A DNA stretch of 64,000 nt from Rhinolophus ferrumequinum (Eukaryota; Chordata; Mammalia; Chiroptera; Rhinolophidae). Of the stretch, positions 39,901-51,529 are shown one piece after another. The translations under genes and the position numbers were made by a program. Every line of letters begins with the position of its first letter. The first letter of the stretch is position 1. Location: NCBI RefSeq assembly GCF_004115265.2, contig NC_046292.1, positions 10,496,001 to 10,560,000 on the forward strand, read 5' to 3'. The notes under the pieces are model-generated. The model saw only the letters and a program-made list of their open reading frames with translations. It was not told the origin of the DNA and made no database searches.

Positions 39901-42900
39901 CCCTCCCTCGTTTTGGCTCCTGGTTGGGGGCAGAGCCATTACAGCTGCGTTGCCTCTGGGTGCCTGTACCCCCTCTGGGTGCCTGTACCACTCCAGGTGC
40001 CTGTACCCCCTCCGGGTGCCTGTAGCCCCTCCGGGTGCCTGTACCCCTTCCGGGTGCCTGTACCCCTTCCGGGTGCTTGTACCCCTCTGGGTGCCTGTAT
40101 TGCCTCCGGGTGCCTGTACCCCCTCTGGGTGCCTGTACCCCTCTGGATGCCTATACCCCCTCCGGGTACCTATACCCCTCTGGGTGCCTATACTGCCTCC
40201 GAATGCCTGTACCCCCTTTGGGTGCCTGTACCCCTCTGGATGCCTATACCCCCTCCGGGTACCTGTACCCCTCTGGGTGCCTGTAGCCCCTCCGGGTGCC
40301 TGTACCCCTTCCGGGTGCTTGTACCCCTCTGGGTGCCTGTATTGCCTCCGGGTGCCTGTACCCCCTCCGGGTGCCTGTACCCCCTCTGGGTGCCTGTACC
40401 CCTCTGGGTGCCTGTATTGCCTCTGGGTGCCTGTACCCCCTCTGGGTGCCTGTACCCCTCTGGATGCCTATACCCCCTCCGGGTACCTGTACCCCTCTGG
40501 GTGCCTGTACTGCCTCCGGGTGCCTGTTTCACCTCTCCCACTCCTGCCCTAGCCTGACACGTTGTCCTCCCCACACTTGTCCCTCCCACAGAGTAGACAA
40601 CAATCACTTACTCCTGCTGATGATCCATGTGTTTCGAGAAAACGAGGAGCAGCTCTTCAGAGTAAGTCCCAGGAACTAGAGAACTCGTGAGAGCCAACTG
40701 CAGGGCAAGGCGGGACGGGCCCGAGCCTGTTCAGGAGGGGAGCGTGCTGCCCGGGCGGGCCGGCAGCCACAGTGCCTGACCTGCCTGCCTCGGCCCCGCA
40801 GATGATTCGGATGAGCACGGGCCACATGGAGGGGACACTGCAGCTGCTGTACGTGCTGCTCACAGACTGTTACGTCTACCTGCTCCGGAAAGGTGCCTGT
40901 GCCCCTCCCCGAGCCCCCCACACCCCGAGTGTCTCTCGGCTCCCTGGCGTGTGCTGATGAAAGTGCTCTCCACGGAGGGTATTGCTAGCTCCCAGCAGCC
41001 CCAGGACATGAGCCTGGGGCCTCCCCTCTATGAGTGCCCGTGTCATTCTCCTCCTCCATCATTTCAGGTCACAGGGCATGGACGGGTCTTCTCAAAGAGA
41101 GGAGCCAGGTCCTAGGAAATGGGGCGAGAGGGCAGAAAGAGGCCAGTGCAGGTACTAAGGCATTGGGGTCTCCTCTCAGGGGCCACGGAGAAGCCGTACC
41201 TGGTGGAAGAGGCTGTTTCTTACAATGAACTGGACTACGTGTCGGTGAGTTCAGTCCCCGCAGTTGGTGTTTGCTGTAGGGCAGGGCTCCCAGAGCCACT
41301 CACCCTCAGGGCTGCAGAGCAAGGCCTGTCCCCTGTTACAGCCTCTGGGGTTGGGCACCAGCTCATCCATGAGCAGCTTCTGTACATGATACTGAGGATA
41401 AGAGCCAAGCTTGAAGACGCCGCTTTGTCCGCCGTATTCCTGACCGCCCCTCCCTAACTCGTGCCAGGGTCCCAGGCCTCTGGAGCTTTACCTCGTGGCG
41501 ACCCCAGGGTGGGTTTCCTCCCTCCCAGCGGCCCTCAGTCTGGCCATGGCTGCCTCTTCTGCCAGGCAGCCGCCAAGCCCCGTGCGCATGTGAAGGTGTG
41601 GTTTCTGGCAGGTGGGCCTGGACCAGCAGACAGTGAAGCTGGTATGCACCAACCGCAGGAAGCAGTTTCTGCTGGACACAGCTGACGTGGCCCTCGCTGA
41701 GTGAGTGACAGTTCCTGCCTTTCCCTGAGCTGGTGTGGCCGGGCCCTGGACTGCTCGTCCTCAGGGTGGAGGGTGGAAAGTGGGATACAAAGAAGTAGAG
41801 AACAGAGATATGTTCCCTCTGGGACTAATCTGGTCAGAGAGGCAGCGAAGAGAATAGGCACACTGACCGACTGATCTGTGTTCGGCCTAAGTGGCCTACA
41901 GAGAGGAAGGGGGCTGGCATGGGGAGAAGCACAGCCATGCTGCTGGAGCCTGGCACGCCCCCTCATACTTCCATACAAACATGCGTGGAATGAGAACGGA
42001 TTGTTGTACAAGTCCTCGCCGTCAAAACCCAAGGCCCCTTGGCCATTGGGAAGAGTTAGGCCTTTTCCCAGCCACCACTGGATGACCATGGTCTGCTACC
42101 ACCACATTGCCCCACCCGCTGCCCTGAGCTCTGGTTCCCACCAGGCCCCTCTCCCAAGTTTCTGTGACCCCTGCAGACCAGGAGCCCTCGGCACTAAGCC
42201 TTGTGTCTTTGAGGGGTGGGGGGCCCCCAGGCCTCTCACAGCAAATCGCTCTCCCTGTGCAGGTTCTTCTTGACTTCCTTGAAGTCAGCCATGATCAAAG
42301 GCTGTCGGGAACCACCCTACCCCAGCATCCTGACTGATGCCACCATGGAGAAGCTGGCACTGGCCAAGTTCGTGGCCCAGGAATCTAAGTGTGAGGTAAG
42401 AACCTGAGGAGGAGGGGTGGTGTCGTCCCTGAGACGCCAGCCCTGGTGTTAGGGTCAAGAGGTATAAATAGATCGTCGTCAGCATTTCTACATCATCCAT
42501 CTGGGAGGGGCCCCCCTTCCTTAGGTCCTATCCCCAAACCCCCACTTGGGGTGTTTCCTTGCTCTTTCAGCGGCCACTCCTGGTGCTGGCCCAGACCTCA
42601 CCATTCTGTCCTCTGCCCCCTCCCCAGGCGACCTCTGTTACTGTGCGCTTCTACGGGCTTGTGCATTGGGAGGACCCCATGGACGAGTCCCTGGGCCCTG
42701 TCCCCTGCCACTGCTCACCCCCAGAGGGTGCCATCACCAAAGAAGGCATGCTGCATTACAAGGCGGGCACCTCGTACCTGGGCAAGGAGCACTGGAAGAC
42801 TTGCTTTGTGGTGCTCAGGTAAGAATCCCTGCAGCTTTGGCCTTAGGCTGGGCCCTGAGGTGGTTGGGCTGTCAGGTCCCCAGCAGGGAACTCTTTGTGG

Positions 42901-45804
42901 CAAGTCACTGAGGAGAGCGCAGTGGCTCCCTCCTCCACAGGGCTTAGGATATCAGAGCTTCTCTGTAAAGCCAGGCATCTTTGGGACCCAAGGAAGCCCA
43001 CCTAGAATGCCTTAGGCGAAGACCTGGGCTGGGCTGCACCGAGCTGTCCCCAGGTGAGCTGAGGGAGCCGTGCTCCCTGCTGTCCATCTGCAGTTCTCTC
43101 TTCACGCTCCCTTCCACAGAAGACAGGCCCCTGCCTCCTTGGCCTCTGGGGTTCAAGGCCCCAGTTTGTGGGGAGTGCCAGGGATCTGGGCTCTGCCTGG
43201 TCCTGTTTCTGGGACAGGCCTCACCCCTGCATGTTGTACCCCTGCAGCAATGGGATCCTCTACCAGTATCCTGACCGCACCGATGTCATCCCCCTGCTCT
43301 CGGTGAACATGGGGTGAGTGTCCCGGAGTTGGGGAGGGGCAGCTGGTAGGGTCTGGCATCGCTGCCTGAAGGTCAAGGCTCCGGCTGAGTCTGGGGCCCA
43401 GGGCTCCTGTTGCCCCTGGCTTTAGCTGGCTCTGCCTCTGTCAGTTCAGCCTGGCCGCTCAGGCCCACCCCGTCCAGCAATCCCGGCCAGTGCCCTGGGT
43501 CCTGCCGAGCGAGCGCTGAGGGCTACAGGAACCCCAGGAACGGGAAGAGGGGAGGCTTCCTCTCAGGGAAGCAGGAGCTTCTGGCTGGAAAGGGTCCAGT
43601 CTGATTGGGAGGCAGTCCCTTCCCTGGGAAGCTCCTGACCTGATGGGGAAGATGGACACACGCATATCATGCTTCCCCGAAAATAAGACCTAGCCAGACC
43701 ATCAGCTCTAATGCGTCTTTTGGAGCAAAAATTAATATAAGACCCGGTCTAATATAAGACCCGGTCCTAATATTATATATATATACATATCTATATATCT
43801 ATATCTGTCTTTCTATCTATCTATATATATATATATACATAATACATATTATATATTACATTATATTATATAAGACTGGGTATTATATTAAATTAAGACC
43901 AGGTCTTATATTAATTTTTGCTCCAAAAGACGCATCAGAGCTAATGGTCCGGCTAGGTCTGATTTTCAGGGAAACACGGTACTTGGAGAAAACATTAGGC
44001 CTGTAGAGGGAACATGAATGAATGTGCACTGATTCTGAAAGGGCCAGAGCTAAGAGCTGATTCTCACCTGTCACCTGGCCATGTTTAGGCATCTAGAAGG
44101 ATCTTGGCGATTCTGGACATAAAAGGTGTTACACAGAAAGGAGTGGGGCTGCCTAGCAGCTATTAGCCTCTCCGGAGAGCCAGAGGGGTCCTCCAGCCCT
44201 TGGCACTGTGGGGCAGGCCCTATGTCCACACGCCTGGAGCTACCCCAGCCTCCTCACTCCCATTTCACCCCCGTCCTCTGGCCCAGGGGGGAGCAGTGCG
44301 GTGGCTGTCGGAGGTCCAACACCACGGATCGGCCCCACGCCTTCCAGGTCATCCTTGCCGACCGGCCCTGCCTGGAGCTGAGCGCCAATAACGAGGCTGA
44401 GATGGCCGACTGGATGCAACACCTCTGCCAGGCTGTGTCCAAAGGGGTGAGCCCCTCTGGCTTCCACCGTGCACCTGGCCTCCTGAGCACATCCCGCGTC
44501 CCTTCCTCAAACCCATGCCAGTCATGGAGCAACCTGTGAGGACCAAGACGGGGAACCTCCTGGGGACAGCCCAGGAGTGAACCCTCGCGCTCAGGGCCAC
44601 CGGTGGCCTGGACACTCACTGTCACCCCATCCCCACCTGTGCTCCTGAGGTGGGCGGAGCCTGCCTGACCACTGGAGGGGTGGGGCAGCGGGTTGGCTGG
44701 ACTCCTGGAACAGGGAGTACTGGTGCAGAGCAGCACCAGGAGCTCCAGCTTGTGTCTCGAACCCCTCTGCCCATGCCCTTCAGGTCATCCCCCAGGGGGT
44801 AACTCCCAGCCCCTGCATCCCCTGCTGCCTGGTGATCACCGACGACCGCCTCTTCACATGCCATGAAGACTGCCAGACCAGCTTCTTTCGCTCCCTGGGC
44901 ACAGCCGAGCTGGCCAACATCAGTGCCGTTTCCACGGAACCGGGCAGGGAGTACTGTGTCTTGGTGAGCCGGGTCGGGGGCGATGGAGGCTGGCCCTGAG
45001 GAAGGCGCTCTGTGTCTGCTCACCTGGCCCTGCTCTCCCCAGGAGTTCTCCCAGGACAGCCAGCAGCCCCTGCCTCCCTGGGTCATCTACCTGAGCTGCA
45101 CCTCCGAACTGGACCGGTTCCTGTCTGCACTGAACTCGGGGTGGAAAACCATCTACCAGGTACCGAGCTGCCCAGGGCCCTGTGGAACGGAGCCATTTCC
45201 TAGGGAAAGGAGCTCTGCATGGCACAGACCGCGGCAGGAGTTGGCCTGGGGACAGCACTGTACCTGTAGCTCTGGGACAGACATGAGCATTTAGGACCAA
45301 AGGGCACCCCTGACTCCCAGGGAGTCTGAGATGAAAGCAGAAAGTGGAACCCAGGAAACACCATTCCTGACCTTGGTTCCACTCAAAGCACAAATTAAGT
45401 GCTTCCGGTAGGGCTGAGACAAAGAGCTCTTCCAGGTAGGCAGGACACTCAGGTGCGGGCAGACTAGAGCACAGGGCCTGGTGTGTGGGGCCCACCTGAG
45501 ACCTGGGGCGCTCCCAAAAGGAGGAGCCTCAGTGAGCATCACCCCGTCATCCACTCGAGCCCCTCCTTGAAGGGAAGAGAACAGCATGTGGACATAGTCC
45601 CCGGACCAGGCTGCACCTGGTGCGGAGGGACTCCGTGGACCTCACGGGTGCCCTGCACGCCCCGCACAGGTGGACCTCCCCCACAAGGCCATCCAGGAAG
45701 CCTCCAGCCAGAAGTTTGAGGACGCCCTGAGCCTCATCCACAGCATCTGGCAGCGCAGCGATAGCCTCTGCCGAGGCAGAGCCTCCCGGGACCCCTGGTG
45801 CTGA
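9878..45804 (+). CDS. PLEKHM2: PLEKHM2 (SKIP), full coding gene, 20 exons, 1027 aa
   Basis: Adaptor that links ARL8-bound lysosomes to kinesin-1 through kinesin light chain; the human protein is also the target of Salmonella SifA (family knowledge). The spliced exons match the remembered human protein (1019 aa) almost throughout. Exons: 9878-9937, 30281-30387, 30783-30892, 31439-31538, 32024-32111, 32979-33165, 34470-34529, 37523-37751, 38911-39756, 40592-40661, 40802-40892, 41180-41244, 41612-41700, 42263-42395, 42628-42818, 43248-43313, 44287-44446, 44784-44963, 45043-45159, 45670-45804. They sum to 3084 nt with every phase matching and GT-AG at every boundary. Order: RUN domain (about residues 36-158), two tryptophan-acidic kinesin motifs (W207, W236), a long low-complexity middle, a PH domain (about 783-883) and a conserved C-terminal region. 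Start chosen for its match to human and for G at -3 and +4. No disruption seen. Confidence 0.97.
11585..11800 (+). repeat. MIR SINE
   Basis: Shows the MIR pattern: ggattctggagtctggctgc, then gtgcctcagttttctcacct and a 3' end around gtgtttagcgcaatg. Confidence 0.85.
11803..12080 (+). repeat. Ancient mammal-wide repeat, family not assigned
   Basis: Contains the widely dispersed segment gtggcttataaacaacaaat and the later ggggttaggatttcaacag. The same family appears at 51530-51915. Confidence 0.6.
12630..12773. mobile_element. Palindromic TA-flanked DNA transposon, copy 1 (144 bp)
   Basis: The termini are CCGTGTTTCCCCGAAAATAA and its near reverse complement ending GGGGGAAACATGG, flanked by TA on both sides (12628-12629 and 12774-12775). 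It is short, carries no transposase frame, and is probably a non-autonomous Tc1/mariner-type element. This copy has a different, less symmetrical middle than the other three. Confidence 0.8.
12978..13425 (-). mobile_element. Lineage-specific tRNA-derived SINE, full length
   Basis: Reverse orientation: the T-rich end and ttattggggaaggggaacag come first, and the tRNA-like head ends at 13425. It is flanked by the direct repeat gggaacctgtgtttt (12963-12977 and 13426-13440). Same structure as the 7652 copy, with two tRNA-like modules. The exact duplication suggests a fairly young insertion. Confidence 0.9.
14080..14310 (+). repeat. MIR SINE
   Basis: Diverged MIR: gctgtatagcacagtgactg at the 5' end, then gggcctcagttagcctc, ending with a motif close to gcacatcacagggcctaaat. 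Confidence 0.75.
14385..14580 (+). repeat. Ancient DNA-transposon-type repeat
   Basis: Same family as 24205-24415: a core like agccagatggtaaatatttt, then ctatgttccagtaacctttg and tttacaatgacaggcagcag. I do not name the family. Confidence 0.55.
14758..15050 (+). repeat. Ancient mammal-wide repeat, family not assigned
   Basis: Contains the dispersed pattern of a growth-like opening (tttactgatcaccttctaat), then gtgttaagtgttaggaaggc and gcctaaggaggtgacatt. Parts of the same family recur at 54930-55560 and 60180-60690. Confidence 0.5.
17465..17640 (-). repeat. MIR SINE, reverse
   Basis: Reverse MIR with gtgagggaaatgagcttgag and cataacttgcccaagatta. Confidence 0.7.
18749..18907. mobile_element. 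Palindromic TA-flanked DNA transposon, copy 2 (159 bp)
   Basis: The termini CCGTGTTTCCCC and GGGGAAACGTGG are flanked by TA. The whole unit is close to an inverted repeat: catcagctctaatgtgtctt near the left end is mirrored by gcagtagagctgatggtcc near the right. It carries no coding frame. Confidence 0.85.
21955..22040 (+). repeat. CTTC/CCT simple repeat
   Basis: Polypyrimidine microsatellite of imperfect CTTC and CCCT units. Confidence 0.9.
22328..22692 (+). mobile_element. tRNA-Ile-derived SINE, second subfamily
   Basis: The head ggggccggactggtgg, with B box ggttcgattcc and gggcca at its end, resembles tRNA-Ile. The body differs from the 7652 type (ctacagctaagattgtgaac, then GCTG/GCCG-rich). 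The flanking duplication is weak (cctcgt, 22322-22327 and 22693-22698). The same subfamily is present at 56443. Confidence 0.8.
22940..23100 (+). repeat. MER5A-type hAT element
   Basis: Begins cagtggtcctcagccctgg, then attagaattgcctagggag and ctccagagtttctgatgtag, as in MER5A. The 3' end is degraded. Confidence 0.8.
23225..24085 (+). repeat. LINE-2 3' end, split by a SINE
   Basis: L2 sequence (ctaaaatactcttttcccag; agatctgctctgacccc) is interrupted at 23375-23883 by a younger SINE. It resumes with a polyadenylation-proximal part ending gggtactcagtaaatatttg. Confidence 0.8.
23375..23883 (-). mobile_element. Lineage-specific tRNA-derived SINE inserted in an L2
   Basis: Reverse copy, flanked by an 18-bp duplication starting ctctgaccccatatt (23357-23374 and 23884-23901). 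Its tail has the ttgtggagggtgc segment twice (near 23504 and 23550), one of several internal duplications seen in this family. Confidence 0.9.
24205..24415 (+). repeat. Ancient DNA-transposon-type repeat
   Basis: Contains the dispersed motif ggaccagatagtaaatattt, then attccaataaaactttgttt and tagtttgccagccctg. Related to 14385-14580. Confidence 0.65.
24770..24892 (+). repeat. MIR SINE, partial
   Basis: Core like aatccagctctgccccttac, then ctgtgatgattaaataatg. Confidence 0.6.
24893..25140 (-). repeat. MIR SINE, reverse
   Basis: Clear reverse MIR: attttacagatgaggaaacc, then aacttgcccaaggtcacac. It abuts a forward MIR fragment, giving a loose head-to-head arrangement. Confidence 0.9.
25845..26055 (+). 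repeat. MER20-like hAT element
   Basis: Opens with a motif like agcactgtccagtggaactt, then gccattagccacgtgtggtc and a T/A-rich part, ending gatagtagctactgtctaga. Typical of short hAT-Charlie elements. Confidence 0.65.
26060..26200 (-). repeat. MIR SINE, reverse
   Basis: Diverged reverse MIR (cccattttacagaagagaaa, then gtaatttgtcaaaggg). Confidence 0.7.
26691..27206 (+). mobile_element. tRNA-derived SINE with an internal module in three iterations
   Basis: Flanked by near-identical 14-bp repeats (aataggggactgcc at 26677 and aatagggaactgcc at 27207). It lacks the usual ggccgg head and instead starts at gcaaaggatggtggg. That module start recurs at 26834 and 26969, so about 135-143 bp are repeated, each with a tRNA-like A/B-box stretch. 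The tail has AATAAA at 27155 and 27179 in the sense strand of PLEKHM2. Confidence 0.85.
27855..28067. mobile_element. Palindromic TA-flanked DNA transposon, copy 3 (213 bp)
   Basis: The termini CCATGTTTCCCC and GGGGAAACATGG are flanked by TA (27853-27854 and 28068-28069). The two halves are near reverse complements (ggacaatcagctctaatgca on the left, gcattagagttgattgtcc on the right), with TATA-rich sequence in the middle. Inserted in an L1. Confidence 0.9.
28403..28601 (-). mobile_element. Short tRNA-derived SINE, reverse
   Basis: Poly-T end at 28409-28426, then ttggggaacaatgtgttttt. The head includes ccatgtgggaatcgaacc (reverse B box) and ends near gccgccctg. It is shorter than the full-length copies because it has one module. 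Confidence 0.8.
30281..30387 (+). CDS. PLEKHM2: PLEKHM2 coding exon 2
   Basis: Residues 21-56, the start of the RUN domain (LQSYFAACEDE, then CEHLDHALLYG). The acceptor is tcccttgcag and the donor gtgagc; it ends two bases into a codon. Confidence 0.95.
30783..30892 (+). CDS. PLEKHM2: PLEKHM2 coding exon 3
   Basis: Residues 56-93, RUN domain (SGYWVLVVHFTRREAIKQIE). The acceptor ends ttcgcag and the donor is gtgagt. Confidence 0.95.
31439..31538 (+). CDS. PLEKHM2: PLEKHM2 coding exon 4
   Basis: Residues 93-126, RUN domain (AWLYLALNENSLESYLRLFQ). The acceptor ends tttgcag and the donor is gtgagt. Confidence 0.95.
32024..32111 (+). CDS. PLEKHM2: PLEKHM2 coding exon 5
   Basis: Residues 126-155, end of the RUN domain (HDHLTLFLTLVSGLEFIRFD). 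It ends in phase 0 before gtgaga. Confidence 0.95.
32979..33165 (+). CDS. PLEKHM2: PLEKHM2 coding exon 6, first kinesin-binding motif
   Basis: Residues 156-218. It carries the first tryptophan-acidic motif, TNLEWDDSAI, with W207 at the same number as in human SKIP, where this motif binds kinesin light chain 2. The donor is gtaagt. Confidence 0.95.
34470..34529 (+). CDS. PLEKHM2: PLEKHM2 coding exon 7, 60-nt cassette with second kinesin motif
   Basis: A 60-nt exon covering residues 218-238 (YDFGDVFPAVPSVPSTDWE). It carries W236 of the second tryptophan-acidic motif. Its length is divisible by three and its donor, gtggga, is weak, so in-frame skipping is likely; I recall a human isoform lacking these 20 residues. 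Confidence 0.93.
35113..35126 (+). promoter_or_regulatory. CTCF-core-like motif
   Basis: CCACTAGGTGGCAG fits the CTCF core CCASYAGRKGGCR at every position. It lies in PLEKHM2 intron 7. Binding is not shown by sequence alone. Confidence 0.45.
37523..37751 (+). CDS. PLEKHM2: PLEKHM2 coding exon 8
   Basis: Residues 238-314, a Ser/Thr-rich segment (DGDLTDTVSGPRSTASDL). The donor gtcagg departs from the usual GTRAGT. Confidence 0.94.
38911..39756 (+). CDS. PLEKHM2: PLEKHM2 coding exon 9, large low-complexity exon
   Basis: Residues 314-596. It opens with a lysine-rich stretch (VTKKKKTGKKKKARSDEE) and continues with Pro/Ser/Glu-rich, probably disordered sequence, including a Glu/Gly run from codons around 39481-39520. 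The reading frame stays open for about 257 bases upstream of the acceptor, but that part has no human match and is intronic. Retention of intron 9 would give an immediate stop. Confidence 0.95.
39950..40533 (+). repeat. Minisatellite, about 31 copies of a 18-20 bp unit
   Basis: Tandem array with consensus GGGTGCCTGTACCCCCTCT in PLEKHM2 intron 9. Unit variants (ggatgcct, gggtacct, ttgcctcc, tagcccct) recur in blocks, so there is higher-order structure: the ggatgcct-gggtacct pair appears at about 40145, 40238 and 40461. It produces long stop-free stretches in several frames that are not genes. It ends about 58 bp before exon 10. Confidence 0.97.
40592..40661 (+). CDS. PLEKHM2: PLEKHM2 coding exon 10
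   Basis: Residues 596-619 (VDNNHLLLLMIHVFRENEEQ). Its acceptor lies only about 58 bp after the intron 9 minisatellite. It ends in Arg where human has Lys. Confidence 0.95.
40802..40892 (+). CDS. PLEKHM2: PLEKHM2 coding exon 11
   Basis: Residues 620-650 (MIRMSTGHMEGTLQLLYVLL). The donor gtgcct is weak, but the phase and the match continue into exon 12. Confidence 0.94.
41180..41244 (+). CDS. PLEKHM2: PLEKHM2 coding exon 12
   Basis: Residues 650-671 (ATEKPYLVEEAVSYNELDYV). The acceptor is ctcctctcag and the donor gtgagt. Confidence 0.94.
41612..41700 (+). CDS. PLEKHM2: PLEKHM2 coding exon 13
   Basis: Residues 672-701 (GLDQQTVKLVCTNRRKQFLL), strongly conserved with human. The donor is gtgagt. 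Confidence 0.94.
42263..42395 (+). CDS. PLEKHM2: PLEKHM2 coding exon 14
   Basis: Residues 701-745 (FFLTSLKSAMIKGCREPPYP). It ends in phase 0 before gtaaga. Confidence 0.94.
42628..42818 (+). CDS. PLEKHM2: PLEKHM2 coding exon 15, start of PH domain
   Basis: Residues 746-809. The PH domain begins near residue 783 (KEGMLHYKAGTSYLGKEHWK). Confidence 0.95.
43248..43313 (+). CDS. PLEKHM2: PLEKHM2 coding exon 16, PH domain
   Basis: Residues 809-831 (NGILYQYPDRTDVIPLLSVN), PH domain strands. The intron that follows contains a palindromic DNA transposon. Confidence 0.94.
43667..43979. mobile_element. Palindromic TA-flanked DNA transposon, copy 4 (313 bp)
   Basis: The termini TCATGCTTCCCCG and GGGAAACACGG are flanked by TA. 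The arms are mirrored (accatcagctctaatgcgtc; gacgcatcagagctaatggt). The centre is expanded by AT and TCTA-type simple repeats, about 43765-43875. It lies in PLEKHM2 intron 16. Confidence 0.88.
44287..44446 (+). CDS. PLEKHM2: PLEKHM2 coding exon 17, end of PH domain
   Basis: Residues 831-884. It ends with the PH C-terminal helix (EMADWMQHLCQAV), including the conserved tryptophan. Confidence 0.95.
44784..44963 (+). CDS. PLEKHM2: PLEKHM2 coding exon 18
   Basis: Residues 885-944 (CLVITDDRLFTCHEDCQTSF). The remembered human sequence matches along the whole exon. Confidence 0.95.
45043..45159 (+). CDS. PLEKHM2: PLEKHM2 coding exon 19
   Basis: Residues 945-983 (WVIYLSCTSELDRFLSALNS). The donor is gtaccg. 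Confidence 0.94.
45670..45804 (+). CDS. PLEKHM2: PLEKHM2 coding exon 20 with stop
   Basis: Residues 984-1027, ending RASRDPWC and TGA, as in human. Here the middle reads ASSQKFEDAL, one residue shorter than human ASNKKKFEDAL. Confidence 0.95.
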   Translation: MDLPHKAIQEASSQKFEDALSLIHSIWQRSDSLCRGRASRDPWC

Positions 45805-46680
45805 GGCGGTGCCAGCTGCCATCCTGGTGGGGCAGGAAAGGGAGGCACGCCGAGCAGCACGCACTGTCATCGCTGTGTCATTGTGCAGCTCGGGGCTAGG
45901 CTTCCACCCCCTGCCGCAGCCCGTCCCGCCCCAGGCGCTGAACCACCAAGTGGGGCTTGAGACAGAGTCTGTCCCCTCCCAGGGATCCAGGATGGGTGCT
46001 CAACACCCCTGGGCATCCTGCCGGCAGGTGGACACTGGAAAGCACGGGGGGCAGAGGGTCCGAGCCCTATGGGCTCTGTAGTTGCACAGCCTCCTCCCCG
46101 GGGCCACTGCCTCAGTCCACGCCAGCTCTTCAAGAGGGCGATGAGAACAGGAGGCCTCTGCGGGGAGCAGAAGGACTGGGAGGGCCTGAGTCCCTTCTTC
46201 CTCTCCTGGGCCAGGGGCCCGGGCAGAGGCTCAGGCCGCCCTGGGGGCCCTGAGTGCCCGGCCATCCTTGTTCATTTTTGAACATTCACCTGGCTGTGTA
46301 GGGAAACTGGGACACTAAGGTCTCAGTGCATGTTCCCTCATCACTAACGCCATCCCCACATGCACTGCTGCCTGCCTTCCAGGGTCGGGGGCTCGGGGCC
46401 AGGAGGCGCTGCATGTCCATGGCCCCCTGCTCCTGTCTCTCCCCGACCCTGGCAGTGCCTGTGGACCCAGGAATGAGGCTGTCAGCTTTCGCCAGGAGCA
46501 AAGGGGAGGGAGGACGGGCCTGGAGAGGAGTGGAGCCCACCAGCCTGGTGTCCATGTTGGTGCCTCCTGACCATCCCCTGCTTGGCTCGAGCCGGGCCCT
46601 TCCCAAGGGCCCTCTGGGGGAAGGGGCTAGGTGATCTGGGTTTTGTTTTTTAAATAAAATAGACATGTTATATTGCCAAG
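45805..46680 (+). other. PLEKHM2: PLEKHM2 3' UTR
   Basis: Non-coding sequence between the PLEKHM2 stop and an AATAAA at 46653-46658. I see no interspersed repeat in it. The cleavage point is inferred to be about 15-20 bases after the signal. Confidence 0.75.
46653..46658 (+). terminator. PLEKHM2 polyadenylation signal
   Basis: Canonical AATAAA about 850 bases after the stop codon, with downstream T-rich sequence. Confidence 0.75.
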
Positions 46681-50999
<4,319 letters not shown>

Positions 51000-51249
51000 T
51001 TGGCATCCCTTGCCCCCGAATCGTGGAGCAGCCCAGCACCTGGTGCCAGCTGGGAATGCGGTCTCAGAGCTGGCCACAGGCCCCGGCACTGCCACAGGCC
51101 TGATGAGAGTGTGGACAGCTCTGGTCAACCCGGCCCCGTGGCCCACCGACCCGCTCCAAATCACCACCCTCTTTGTTCTCCAGAAAGTTCTCTTCCCTTC
51201 CTTCTCTGTGTGGGGTTGCCTTGTCCCATAGCCTCCTCATCGTTATGAT

Positions 51250-51440
51250 AACTGCTCCCAAGCATCACCAGGAGCTGGGTCTCTTACACGCCTCAGCTCG
51301 CTTCGTCCTCAAACAACAGTGTGACACAGTAAAATCCTCTGTTGCTCATGAGGAAGCTGAGGCTCAGAAAGGTGAGGTGCTTTGACCAAAGTCACACAGC
51401 TTTGAAGTGGCAGTGCCAGGACTGGAGCGTTCTGCCCAGA
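51250..51440 (-). repeat. MIR SINE, reverse
   Basis: tcatgaggaagctgaggctc then accaaagtcacacagctttg. Confidence 0.8.
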
Positions 51441-51529
51441 ACTGTGCCCTTGGCAAGAACCAGGACCTGGGGGCTGGCGTACATACGAGGAGGCCTGGGG
51501 GTGCACCGTGAGGCTGTAGTGTCATCTGG

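Noticed and set aside
39757-40557. Long open frames (up to 266 codons) with repetitive Cys/Pro/Leu-rich sequence
   Set aside because: They are produced by the stop-poor minisatellite; several frames are open at once and the region is intronic.
12630-43979. Palindromic units as a regulatory hairpin or CRISPR-like array
   Set aside because: The copies are kilobases apart, flanked by TA and end in shared inverted termini; they are dispersed transposons in a vertebrate genome.
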